NCBI RefSeq assembly: GCF_008795985.1
Contig: NZ_VMHP01000001.1
Coordinates: 310,001-374,000 of the forward strand
Direction of reading: 5' to 3'
DNA: 64,000 nt
From: Marinobacter halotolerans
Lineage (GTDB): Bacteria > Pseudomonadota > Gammaproteobacteria > Pseudomonadales > Oleiphilaceae
Shown here: positions 41,260 through 50,277 of the stretch, piece by piece
Position numbering within the stretch: position 1 is the first letter of the stretch
Layout: every line of letters begins with the position of its first letter
Notes under the pieces: model-generated
Told to the model about the DNA's origin: nothing
Database searches by the model: none
The model's input: only the letters and a program-made list of their open reading frames with translations
Program-made: the position numbers and the translations under genes

Positions 41260-41760
41260 TCGCGTCTTTCAGTTCATAAGCAGTGTAGAAAGCTCACCGG
41301 AACAAACCAACCTCAATGTTTTGTACGCCATGATCAGAAATACTGACCAATCAGGCTAGGCAGTATTACTTATACCTTTGGTCTGATAGGGGTTTTACGG
41401 ATTGAGAACCGATATCAGTCGGATAGACTTCCTACATCATCAAAACCTTATTCAGGTTTTAATTAATCAAACAAGAGATGGAATGATGGAAATCGAATTC
41501 GACGAATCAGTCGTTGTCCCAAGCAACAACTAAATTTTACAATTTTTTCAACTGTATACAGTTACGCCAGGTTTCGTGTTTTTACATGAAAAACTGGCAA
41601 TACAATGCGCTTTTTGGCAATCTTCTGTTCAGATGTCCGCTATGGTCGATAAGCGACTGCTTTAGAACCAGTTTCACGGGCGGAATGATCAACAGATCGG
41701 TTGGCGGGCAGATAAACGCTGCGCCTCCGGTGTTTTCGTTAATCAGAATCAGAAGAGCTC
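41260..41760. other. 501-bp intergenic region with regulatory-looking sequence
   Basis: No gene of convincing quality is present. It separates the b561 gene from the EAL gene, so both promoters should lie here. Visible items are a 7-bp hairpin (41442-41448 with 41454-41460), a 16-codon open frame at 41483-41533 (MMEIEFDESVVVPSNN), and a 14-bp perfect palindrome at 41550-41563 (AACTGTATACAGTT). AT content is higher than in neighbouring genes. The EAL gene has an AGAAGAG ribosome site at the right edge. The small frame lacks a strong ribosome site and is not called as a gene. Confidence 0.5.
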
Positions 41761-43059
41761 ATGTCGTCATCCCTCCCACACGAGTTGGCAGCACCGGATG
41801 TTGATCTGCTTTCACCAATGCTCACCCGGGACGGTGACACCTGGATCGCCGATTATCAGGGCCTGAAGCTCAAAACTGCGCTGCAGCCGATCTTCAGCCT
41901 CTCCCACAAACGGGTCGTTGGTTATGAGGCGCTGATTCGGGCGTTTGATCCCGACAATGCGTCAGTTCTGCCACTGCACCTGTTCGAGCTTGCCGCCAGC
42001 GATGCGGAAAATCTGCTCCTTGATCGTCTTTGCCGATACCTTCACATCAGCAATTACTCCAGCTTTCACGATCAGTTGAACTGGCTCTTCCTGAACGTTT
42101 CACCCCGAGTTGTATCCACCGGCTCCCAGGCCGACTCATTTTTCGGGGAACTGCTCAAGAAAACCGGGCTTCCACCCCACCGAATCGTGATGGAAATCGT
42201 AGAGCAGCCAACCGATGACGCAGAGAAACTGCGCGAGACGGTTTCCTACTATCAGCAACTGGGCTGCCTAACCGCCATTGATGACTTTGGTGCGGGGCAT
42301 TCCAACTTCGAACGGATCTGGAACCTGTCGCCGGACATCGTCAAGCTCGACCGCACCCTGTTGACTCGCGCTACAGAAGACCATAAAGCCCGCCAGATCC
42401 TGAACGGCATTGTGGCGCTGCTTCACCAGTCCGGTTGTCTGGTCCTTCTTGAAGGCGTGGAAACCCATGACCAGGCCATGATCTCCATTGATGCGGGCGT
42501 GGATTTTGTGCAGGGCTTCTACTTTCACAGGCCCAGCATTCTGCTGGATCAGATGCGGTCATGGGAATTTGCCGATCTGGACCGACTGCTGGATGATTAT
42601 AAGAGTCGCAGCCGGGTAACCCTGGACCCCACGGAACAGCTGACGTCTTTCTTTGAAAATGACTTCCGGCGAGCGGTAGATGACCTGCGGCAGGGTGAGC
42701 CGATGAACGATGCCTGCTCTGGCCTGCTGGATCATCAGTCCGTGTCGAGATGCTACCTGGTGGATGAAAACGGGGTTCAGATCCGTGACACACTGGTGTC
42801 AGACACCACCACCCGGAATCTTGATCCGAGGTTCCGCCCCCTGGAAAGCACCACCTCCGCAGACTGGTACCGCCAGCAATATCTTCGGCAGGCCATTGCC
42901 AGACCCGGAACGCTTCACGTAACGGCCCCATACCTCTGCATTACCGGGGCCTATATGTGCGTTACGCTCTCAATGGGCTATTACGAGGACGACAGGCTGA
43001 ACGTGCTTTGCTGCGACATCCTCGCCAATGCCGTGGACACCGCCCTCAAGAAGCTTTGA
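41761..43059 (+). CDS. EAL-domain c-di-GMP phosphodiesterase with C-terminal Cache-like domain
   Basis: This 432-residue protein has an EAL domain (about 38-280) with YEALIRAF, MEIVEQ, IDDFGAGHSNFERI, the metal/catalytic loop LLEGVET and FVQGFYF, so the active site looks intact, unlike FimX. The remaining 150 residues resemble the YkuI_C/Cache-like sensor fold (YLVDENGVQIRDT, then AYMCVTLSMGYYE), here cytoplasmic because no membrane segment is present. It probably cuts c-di-GMP in response to a small ligand. Its last 14 bases overlap the 3' end of the convergent SLC13 gene. Confidence 0.9.
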   Translation: MSSSLPHELAAPDVDLLSPMLTRDGDTWIADYQGLKLKTALQPIFSLSHKRVVGYEALIRAFDPDNASVLPLHLFELAASDAENLLLDRLCRYLHISNYSSFHDQLNWLFLNVSPRVVSTGSQADSFFGELLKKTGLPPHRIVMEIVEQPTDDAEKLRETVSYYQQLGCLTAIDDFGAGHSNFERIWNLSPDIVKLDRTLLTRATEDHKARQILNGIVALLHQSGCLVLLEGVETHDQAMISIDAGVDFVQGFYFHRPSILLDQMRSWEFADLDRLLDDYKSRSRVTLDPTEQLTSFFENDFRRAVDDLRQGEPMNDACSGLLDHQSVSRCYLVDENGVQIRDTLVSDTTTRNLDPRFRPLESTTSADWYRQQYLRQAIARPGTLHVTAPYLCITGAYMCVTLSMGYYEDDRLNVLCCDILANAVDTALKKL

Positions 43060-44821
43060 TTCCGTAAACCAGTGTTATCACCGTCACGGTGACCGCGCCA
43101 ATCACAAGATTCATCGGCAAGCCTACCTTCACAAAATCCATGAAACGATAGCCACCCGGGCCAAAGACCATCATATTGGTCTGGTAGCCCAGCGGCGTTG
43201 CAAAGCTGGCCGACGCCGCCATCATCAATGCGATCACGTAGGGCTCGGGCGCAATCCCCAGCGCCGTGGTCATGGACAGCACCACCGGCAGTACCAGGAC
43301 CGCAGCCGCATTATTGGTAATCACCTCCGTCAGCACGGACACGGAAAGATAGACCAGCACCAGCGTGAGCACGGGGTGGCCACTGCTGGCAGCCAGAATG
43401 CCCTCTGCCACATATCCGGCAGCACCCGTCGCTTCCAGTGCCGCGCCCAGCGCAAATGACGCGGCGATCGTCAGCATGACCGGCACATCCACCGCCTTCT
43501 GCGCCTGTCCCACGGAGCAGCAGCCGGTCAGAATCATCAGCGCCGCGCCGAGCAGGGCCGCATTGAGCATACTAAACACACCACTTGCTGCCAGCCCAAC
43601 CAACACCAACAGGATGCCCCAGGACAGGTAGGCACGGTCATGGCGTGGCGTGTCGGTTTCCAGATCGTTGATCAGCAGGAAATCCTTGGCGTAGCGCTGC
43701 CGACTGACAAACGCCGGTCGCGCTTCCAGAAGAAGAACATCACCGGTCTTAAGCCGGATGTTACCCAGGTTGCCGGAAACCCGTTCACCACCCCTTGCCA
43801 CAGCCAGCACGACAGCACCGTAGCGGTCACGGAAACGGGCATCTCGAATGGTCATGCCCAGCACTTCCGACTGGGGCGACAGTGCCGCCTCGACCAGGCG
43901 ACGTTCAGCCCGATCCTTGCTCAGGCTGGGCTCATCGTCATGAACGGAGGGCACAATACCGTTGATTCTGAGCAGATCTGAGATGGCCTGGGTATCACCG
44001 GCGAACACCAGCCGGTCCCCGCCCCGGAGCCGCTCTTCGGAGGGCACTGCCGTGACCACGCTGCCGTCCCGTTCAATTTCCACCAGGTAGAGCCGGTCAA
44101 GCTCCCGCAATCCCGCCTCGCCGACGCTTTTGCCCACCAACGGGCCATCAAGTGCCACGGCCACTTCCAGGGTGAATTCACGCATCGCACCAAATTTCTG
44201 CTGGTCTTTGCGATCCGGCAGCGCCCGCGGCAATACCAGCAGCATGATCCCCAGGCCGAAAATGGCCACGGGCAGACCAACGGCGGTGATGGAGAAAATG
44301 GAAAACCCTTCGTCGCCGGTCAGTTGCTGGTATTGGCCATTCACCACCAGATTGGTACTGGTGCCGATCAGCGTTAGCGTGCCACCGAGGATGGCGGAAT
44401 AGCTCAGGGGGATCATTAACTTGGAAGAGGAAATGCCGATCTTTCGCGACCAGGCATGAATGGCCGGAATCATGGTTGCAACAACCGGGGTGTTGTTCAG
44501 AAAGCCACTGAGCAGCGCCACAGGAAAAATAATCCGGGCCTGGGCGGACCGGACCGATCGGGGGGAGCGAAGCAGATGATTGACCACCAGATCCACGCCG
44601 CCGGAGTGGTGAATGCCCGCAGCCACGACAAACATGGCCACCACCGTGATCAAGCCACTGTTGCTGAAACCCGACAATGCCTCATCAGCGCTGATGATAC
44701 CGGTGGCACTGAGCACAATAAGCACCGACAGCATGACAAGATGCGGTCCGTAACGCCCCACACTCATCAGCACCAGCGCCATTGCTGCCAGGCTTAAAAC
44801 AAACCAGCCCTGCCAGTCCAT
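43046..44821 (-). CDS. SLC13 family transporter with TrkA-C domains
   Basis: This 591-residue inner-membrane protein has the DASS/ArsB-like layout: N-terminal helices, an NNTPVVATMIPAI sodium-site hairpin near residue 113, two cytoplasmic RCK_C (TrkA-C) domains (about 210-295 and 305-385), then the second half with NNAAAVLVLP. Proteins of this layout move sulfate, dicarboxylates or similar anions; the substrate cannot be set here. It lies 111 bp upstream of parE on the same strand and converges with the EAL gene. Confidence 0.9.
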   Translation of the reverse strand: MDWQGWFVLSLAAMALVLMSVGRYGPHLVMLSVLIVLSATGIISADEALSGFSNSGLITVVAMFVVAAGIHHSGGVDLVVNHLLRSPRSVRSAQARIIFPVALLSGFLNNTPVVATMIPAIHAWSRKIGISSSKLMIPLSYSAILGGTLTLIGTSTNLVVNGQYQQLTGDEGFSIFSITAVGLPVAIFGLGIMLLVLPRALPDRKDQQKFGAMREFTLEVAVALDGPLVGKSVGEAGLRELDRLYLVEIERDGSVVTAVPSEERLRGGDRLVFAGDTQAISDLLRINGIVPSVHDDEPSLSKDRAERRLVEAALSPQSEVLGMTIRDARFRDRYGAVVLAVARGGERVSGNLGNIRLKTGDVLLLEARPAFVSRQRYAKDFLLINDLETDTPRHDRAYLSWGILLVLVGLAASGVFSMLNAALLGAALMILTGCCSVGQAQKAVDVPVMLTIAASFALGAALEATGAAGYVAEGILAASSGHPVLTLVLVYLSVSVLTEVITNNAAAVLVLPVVLSMTTALGIAPEPYVIALMMAASASFATPLGYQTNMMVFGPGGYRFMDFVKVGLPMNLVIGAVTVTVITLVYGIKAS

Positions 44822-44932
44822 GCCTACACCCCTTCATTAAAGAGGTGCAGGATAGCGACTTTGCCAATCACTTAGAAAGAATAAAGGGTACTGGTTAAAG
44901 CACTTTTAGTAATATGGAAAGTCTGAAAAGGA

Positions 44933-46834
44933 TCAGACCTCGATATCTGCCATATTGCCGTATTCCTCAAGCCAGCTGCGGCGATCGGACGCACGCTTCT
45001 TGCCCAGTAACATATCCATGCGGCTATCGGTGTCGTCGCCGTCTTCAATGGTCAGCATCACCAGTCGACGGGTGTCCGGCGCCATGGTGGTCTCTCGCAG
45101 CTGCAGGGGGTTCATCTCGCCCAGGCCCTTGAAACGGGTCACAGAGATTTTGCCCTTGCGGTTTTCTGCCGCCAGCCGGTCCAGTATGCCCTGCTTCTCG
45201 TGTTCATCCAGGGCGTAGAAAGTTTCCTTGCCAAGATCCACCCGGTAAAGCGGCGGCATGGCAACAAACACATGGCCCGCCGCAACAACCGGGCGGAAGT
45301 GCTTCACGAACAGCGCGCAGAGCAGCGTGGCGATGTGCAGGCCGTCGGAATCCGCATCCGCGAGAATGCAGACCTTGTTGTAACGAAGCCCTTCCAGCTG
45401 GTCAGAACCCGGGTCTACACCAATCGCTACCGCAATATCGTGCACTTCCTGGGACGCCAGGATTTCGCTGGAATCCACTTCCCAGGTATTCAGAATCTTG
45501 CCCCGCAGAGGCATCACCGCCTGGAACTCACGGTCCCGGGCCTGTTTGGCCGAGCCTCCGGCGGAATCCCCTTCCACCAGGAACAGCTCCGAACGGTTGG
45601 TATCGCTACCGGAACAATCCGCCAGCTTGCCGGGCAACGCGGGGCCGGACGTCACCCTCTTTCGTGCCACCTTCTTGCTGGCCCGCAGCCGGCGCTGGGC
45701 ATTGGTGATAAACAGTTCCGCCAGGACCTCCGCCACATCGGTGTGCTGGTTCAGCCAGAGACTGAAGGCATCCTTGACCACGCCGGATATAAACCCCGCC
45801 GCTTCCCGGGACGACAGCCTTTCCTTGGTCTGGCCGCTGAACTGGGGCTCCTGCATCTTGAAGGACAGCACGTAGGCACAGCGTTCCCAGATGTCCTCCG
45901 GCGACAGCTTCACCCCCCGGGGTAACAGGCTGCGAAATTCGCAGAACTCCCGCATGGCTTCCAGCAGGCCGGTGCGAAGCCCGTTCACATGGGTGCCGCC
46001 CTGGGCGGTGGGAATCAGGTTGACGTAGCTTTCCATGACAGTCTCGCCGCCTTCCGGCAGCCACTGTATTGCCCAGTCCACTGCCTCGGTGTTGCCGGAA
46101 AAGCTGCCCACAAAGGGCTCCAGTGGAACGGCCTCTATATTGGCCAGCTCACTGCGCAGGTAATCCCGCAAGCCATCCTCGTAGAACCACTCGTCTTTTT
46201 CCCCGGTCTGTTCCTGGAGGAAGGTCACGTGCAGCCCCGGGCAGAGCACCGCCTTAGCGCGAAGGTTGTGGCGCAGACGGCTGACGGAAAACTTCGGACT
46301 ATCGAAATAGCTGGCGTCCGGCATGAACTTCAAGCGGGTGCCGGTGTTTCGTTTGCCGACCGTGTCGACCACCTCAAGATCGGTTTCCTTGTGGCCGCTG
46401 GCGAAGGTCATCCGGTGTAACTGGCCGTCACGTTTGATCAGCACTTCAAGTTCGGTGGACAGCGCGTTAACAACCGACACCCCCACCCCGTGCAGGCCGC
46501 CGGAGAAGTTGTAATTGCCCTGGGAGAATTTGCCACCGGCGTGAAGCCGGGTGAGGATCAGCTCTACCCCGGGAACGCCATGTTCTTTGTGCATGTCTAC
46601 CGGCATGCCCCGGCCATCGTCCTCAACACTCAGGGAACCATTCCCGTAGAGCACCACATCGATGCGACGGGCGTGCCCGGCCAGGGCCTCGTCAACGCTG
46701 TTATCAATGACTTCCTGGGCCAGGTGGTTGGGCCGGCTGGTGTCTGTGTACATGCCCGGACGCTTGCGCACCGGGTCCAGGCCACTGAGGACTTCAATCG
46801 CATCCGCGTTGTACTGTTTCTGGTTCTGGCTCAT
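44933..46834 (-). CDS. parE: DNA topoisomerase IV subunit B ParE
   Basis: ParE is the ATPase subunit of topoisomerase IV. The 633-residue protein has the GHKL site (EVIDNSVDEALAG, EDDGRGMPV, SGGLHGVGVSVVNALS), the transducer domain, and the TOPRIM region with LVEGDSAGGSAKQARDREFQ and ILADADSDGLHIATLL. These are the ParE rather than GyrB variants, and the length is near the E. coli 630. It is followed on the minus strand by the intergenic region before the SLC13-facing gap, with parC about 7 kb away. Confidence 0.97.
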   Translation of the reverse strand: MSQNQKQYNADAIEVLSGLDPVRKRPGMYTDTSRPNHLAQEVIDNSVDEALAGHARRIDVVLYGNGSLSVEDDGRGMPVDMHKEHGVPGVELILTRLHAGGKFSQGNYNFSGGLHGVGVSVVNALSTELEVLIKRDGQLHRMTFASGHKETDLEVVDTVGKRNTGTRLKFMPDASYFDSPKFSVSRLRHNLRAKAVLCPGLHVTFLQEQTGEKDEWFYEDGLRDYLRSELANIEAVPLEPFVGSFSGNTEAVDWAIQWLPEGGETVMESYVNLIPTAQGGTHVNGLRTGLLEAMREFCEFRSLLPRGVKLSPEDIWERCAYVLSFKMQEPQFSGQTKERLSSREAAGFISGVVKDAFSLWLNQHTDVAEVLAELFITNAQRRLRASKKVARKRVTSGPALPGKLADCSGSDTNRSELFLVEGDSAGGSAKQARDREFQAVMPLRGKILNTWEVDSSEILASQEVHDIAVAIGVDPGSDQLEGLRYNKVCILADADSDGLHIATLLCALFVKHFRPVVAAGHVFVAMPPLYRVDLGKETFYALDEHEKQGILDRLAAENRKGKISVTRFKGLGEMNPLQLRETTMAPDTRRLVMLTIEDGDDTDSRMDMLLGKKRASDRRSWLEEYGNMADIEV

Positions 46835-46901
46835 AGGCGGGAAGAAACTCTACGGGTTAGTTTATGAAACTGGCCATAGCTTAGGGATTCGTGGGGAAAG
46901 A

Positions 46902-47405
46902 TCAACGATTGAATGAGCGATCGAGTTCCAGGGTGTTAAAGCCGTTGCCTTTTACCTCAATACTCTTCCAACGTTCGGGCGTTATGGCCAGCACGGCACA
47001 GGGCGTTGTGAGCACCTGGGTCACCATCGCGTCCGGCGCCGGGCGGCGCAGAATCATGGTCAGCTTCAGCGTGTCGCTCTCAATCTGCGAATTGGCCAGG
47101 GTCAGCCCATAGCCACCGGTAGGCTTCTGGCCCAGCCCTACAATGAGCACATGCTCACGGTCAAAATCCAGCGCGTTGAGTGGTTTCATGGACAGGTTTT
47201 GCATGGGCAAATCCTGGAGCCGGCCCAGGTCCTCCTTCTCAGTCAGATAGATAAGACCTGGTGCCACTACACCACACTGATCAGACGCGGTGATCTGCCG
47301 CGCCAGTGGCGCCCCTTCAGCCGTCTCCGTGTAATTGGAAACACAGCCAGCGCTTAGAATGCTCGCTGCGACAACATGACTGAGAATCAAACCTTTCAAG
47401 TTCAT
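46902..47405 (-). CDS. PrcB-like lipoprotein
   Basis: This 167-residue protein has a lipobox (ILSAGC, Cys21), so it should be anchored in a membrane facing the periplasm. Its second half reads VGLGQKPTGGYGLTLA and TPCAVLAI, matching the PrcB C-terminal domain; in Treponema PrcB partners a subtilisin-like protease (dentilisin). Here its ATG overlaps the stop of a subtilisin-like protease gene by four bases (ATGA). The matching context from an unrelated phylum is good support that it is a protease partner or chaperone. Confidence 0.82.
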   Translation of the reverse strand: MNLKGLILSHVVAASILSAGCVSNYTETAEGAPLARQITASDQCGVVAPGLIYLTEKEDLGRLQDLPMQNLSMKPLNALDFDREHVLIVGLGQKPTGGYGLTLANSQIESDTLKLTMILRRPAPDAMVTQVLTTPCAVLAITPERWKSIEVKGNGFNTLELDRSFNR

Positions 47406-50125
47406 GGATTTGGGATCGCCTTTAAATTGTTGGCAGGACGGCCATCCTGCTCGGACATTAACTTATAGCCTTTGAAACCAGGTCGAGGAAGCAGATCTGG
47501 TGAACTCGCGGACAGGGTCGGCCTGGAATAACTGGTTGTCATTGTAAGGCCGGTAACAGGTTGATTTTCCTGCACGCTGATTGTCTGCCGTAACCCGGAC
47601 ACCGGGTACTCTGCACAGGCCTCGCCGGAGTGACAAATCAAACCGTCGTTGTCGAGGTCCGTGCCCGCAACAAGGATGTAATCGCCGGGGGGTATTTCGT
47701 TCAGGAATTGCGGCTCCTGACCATCATCTGGAACAAACTCGAACTGATACCTGCCCTGATCCACCGTGGCAACCGCCTGGCCCACGGTTATGAATTCGTT
47801 GCTCACCGGGTCCGGCTCCGGCTCTACTAGAAGGACAAAGTGCCGACCGGCATCCCGGGCCTGCTGATCGGTGATGCGCTGCCCTATTACCGGTATATTT
47901 AGTGTTTTGCTCATCCCCGACTGTGTCGTATATCCGACCAGGAGCGTTCCACGGGAAGAAGCACCGGCCTCCAGACTTTCCGGATTCAAAGTCAATTCAA
48001 GCTGCACGGGGGACGTTTTTGTGGCCGGGGACGGACCAGTCGCCGGATCAACGCTGAACCAGGGATCGGATGCTTCCAAGCTGTCGATCGTGATTGTGTA
48101 ATCACCCAGCGGCGCAAGTTCCAGGGACTGGCTAACGGCGAGATCGCTCTCGGTCGCAAGATTCACAACGGCCGCCGATGAGGTCAAAAGCTCTGTCGCC
48201 TCGCCGGAGAGCACCTTCTGTACTGCCTTGGCTGCGTCCAGGACACCATAGCCGAGTTGATTGGTCCGGCTGCAACCACCGTCACAGGAGGCCTGGGTCA
48301 GATCGCCCGAAATGAGATAGCCCCTAACCTGGTCGAAGTCCAGCATCTCCCCGGAACCCTCTGTCGCTCGGGCCTCCTTCATTAAGGCGATGACGCCTGA
48401 AACGTGGGGTGCCGCCATTGACGTTCCTTGTAATCCACGATAGACCGCCTGCAGTTGCCCATCCACAACAGCCGCACTGGTGCTGCTGACCAGATCCCCT
48501 TGCCCGTCACCATTACCATCGCGACCGGCGTCGCCGCCCGGAGCTGCAAGATCAATCCAGTTCCCGAAATTGGAATAGGACGCCAAAGCACCCGCCCCAT
48601 CAACCGCGCTTACCGACAGAACATTATTAAAGGCCGCAGGATAAGAGGGGACATCCGTTGCCGAATTACCCGCTGCGGCTACATAGATAATGCCCTTATC
48701 ACTGCCCAGATTAATAACATCCTGAAGCGACTGGATAAAAGGCAACCCGCCCAGACTCAGGTTAACGACATCGGCACGGGGCCCACCCCCGGCCGGCCCC
48801 AGGATCCACTGTAATGCCGCCAGAAGATCTGCGGAAGAACCGGTGCCACCCTCGCCCAGGACTCTTACCGGAAGCAGTGTCGATCCAAACGCAACGCCCC
48901 CACCGCCTCTGGAATTCACGACCGCTGAAACCGTTCCGGCAACATGGGTGCCGTGGAATACACTGCTGCCCACCGTATTACCGGGATCTGATGGATTGCT
49001 GTCCGGGCCGCTGGGCCCAGAGTCATTATCAAACTCTGATGACACAAAGTCTGTGTCAGTCAGGTCATTCGACACATTGACATTGAGATCCCCATGCCAG
49101 TCACCGGGCTGACCGAAAAGGCCTGTATCCATAACGGCAACTTTTACCCCTGCCCCACCACCAGGAGCCAGCTGCCAAGCAGTCGGACCGTTGATCAGGC
49201 TGTAATGCCATTGCTGACCAAGATTATTGCTCGTGTAAAGGGGCTCGCTGACCGGTGACAGGGCCTGAACCTTATAATTCGGCGAAGCATGCTGGACGCC
49301 CGGATCTTGCCGCAACCGGCGAATCCATTCGAGGGTTTGCTCAGGGAAGAGATTGCTTCCCATTGCGGCAACGTTTGGACGGCGAACCGTCCAGAGGCCC
49401 GGCGCAATCTGCCGGCCCGGAACCATAAGAGCACTGGAGGACAGAGCAGTAGTAAGAGCGCCAGCTTTACCGGACTGGCTCAGGGACACAATTGCCTCAT
49501 CCTGCACAAACTCATGTTCGGGCCAGTCATAAGCTGTTGTGCCCGATGTCTCGGGCCTTGACGAGGTCAGGCTATACAGCATAGGCGGCGTATCGAGCGC
49601 GGTGACGGTTATCGTGTAATCTCCCTCCTGCTCGCTTGTCAGGGAAAAGGAAATCGGCGTGCCATCTGCGGGAGCAGTTTCATTAGCCACAACAGAGCCG
49701 CCTGGCGATTCCACAATTATCTGTAGATCTGACGCTGTTCCGAGACTGGTGGCAAAACTTTGGAGCGTGAGCTCCAAGCCAGATTTAAGCGGTGACACAA
49801 ACTCATCCACAGTGTCAGGAAAGTACTGAAAACGGCTGGAACCGGGAGAATAGTCGCCAGGCTGTTGAGTATCGCTAACATACCCCGCCAGAATAAATTC
49901 AGCCGGCAAGCGCTGGGCTCCGGTCAGCCGGGACCGACTGATCAGTGCATCGGCGTTATCAGCATCTACGCGTGTACCTGCCTCAATCTCGATGATGCCA
50001 GAAAGCGCAATCCGGGCCGGTGATTCCACCTCGCCCCCGGAGCCACCACAACCGCTCAAAGAGAGGCCCAGTACCACTGTCATGCATATTTTAAAAAGGT
50101 TACCGAAAACCGACGCCCGCCTCAT
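47402..50125 (-). CDS. Subtilisin-like (S8) serine protease lipoprotein
   Basis: I start at ATG 50125 (907 residues), because MRRASVFGNLFKICMTVVLGLSLSGC is a clear lipoprotein signal with Cys26; longer in-frame starts (to 50248) would bury it. The pre-domain (about 40-250) precedes the catalytic domain with the triad motifs VAVMDTGLFG (Asp), FHGTHVAGTVSAV (His) and GTSMAAPHVSGVIALM (Ser). A C-terminal region of beta-type sequence (about 620-907) has two or three further domains. It probably acts on the outer membrane or secreted material. It is coupled to the PrcB-like gene. Confidence 0.93.
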   Translation of the reverse strand: MRRASVFGNLFKICMTVVLGLSLSGCGGSGGEVESPARIALSGIIEIEAGTRVDADNADALISRSRLTGAQRLPAEFILAGYVSDTQQPGDYSPGSSRFQYFPDTVDEFVSPLKSGLELTLQSFATSLGTASDLQIIVESPGGSVVANETAPADGTPISFSLTSEQEGDYTITVTALDTPPMLYSLTSSRPETSGTTAYDWPEHEFVQDEAIVSLSQSGKAGALTTALSSSALMVPGRQIAPGLWTVRRPNVAAMGSNLFPEQTLEWIRRLRQDPGVQHASPNYKVQALSPVSEPLYTSNNLGQQWHYSLINGPTAWQLAPGGGAGVKVAVMDTGLFGQPGDWHGDLNVNVSNDLTDTDFVSSEFDNDSGPSGPDSNPSDPGNTVGSSVFHGTHVAGTVSAVVNSRGGGGVAFGSTLLPVRVLGEGGTGSSADLLAALQWILGPAGGGPRADVVNLSLGGLPFIQSLQDVINLGSDKGIIYVAAAGNSATDVPSYPAAFNNVLSVSAVDGAGALASYSNFGNWIDLAAPGGDAGRDGNGDGQGDLVSSTSAAVVDGQLQAVYRGLQGTSMAAPHVSGVIALMKEARATEGSGEMLDFDQVRGYLISGDLTQASCDGGCSRTNQLGYGVLDAAKAVQKVLSGEATELLTSSAAVVNLATESDLAVSQSLELAPLGDYTITIDSLEASDPWFSVDPATGPSPATKTSPVQLELTLNPESLEAGASSRGTLLVGYTTQSGMSKTLNIPVIGQRITDQQARDAGRHFVLLVEPEPDPVSNEFITVGQAVATVDQGRYQFEFVPDDGQEPQFLNEIPPGDYILVAGTDLDNDGLICHSGEACAEYPVSGLRQTISVQENQPVTGLTMTTSYSRPTLSASSPDLLPRPGFKGYKLMSEQDGRPANNLKAIPNP

Positions 50126-50277
50126 TAACAGAACTCTCCCGCCTTTTGCACCAGCATAACCCATACCGACCGATGAGTTTTTTACTGAGTGTAAGCGCAT
50201 ACGCTCACCGAGAAGTGTCAGATGCAAAAGGGCCCTGAGGCAAGCCACTTTGAACTCTGGAGGCGATTATTGATCCA

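Noticed and set aside
41550..41563. The AACTGTATACAGTT palindrome as an SOS (LexA) box
   Set aside because: The CTGT and ACAG halves are 2 bases apart, not 8 as in the gammaproteobacterial LexA site, and no SOS gene is next to it.
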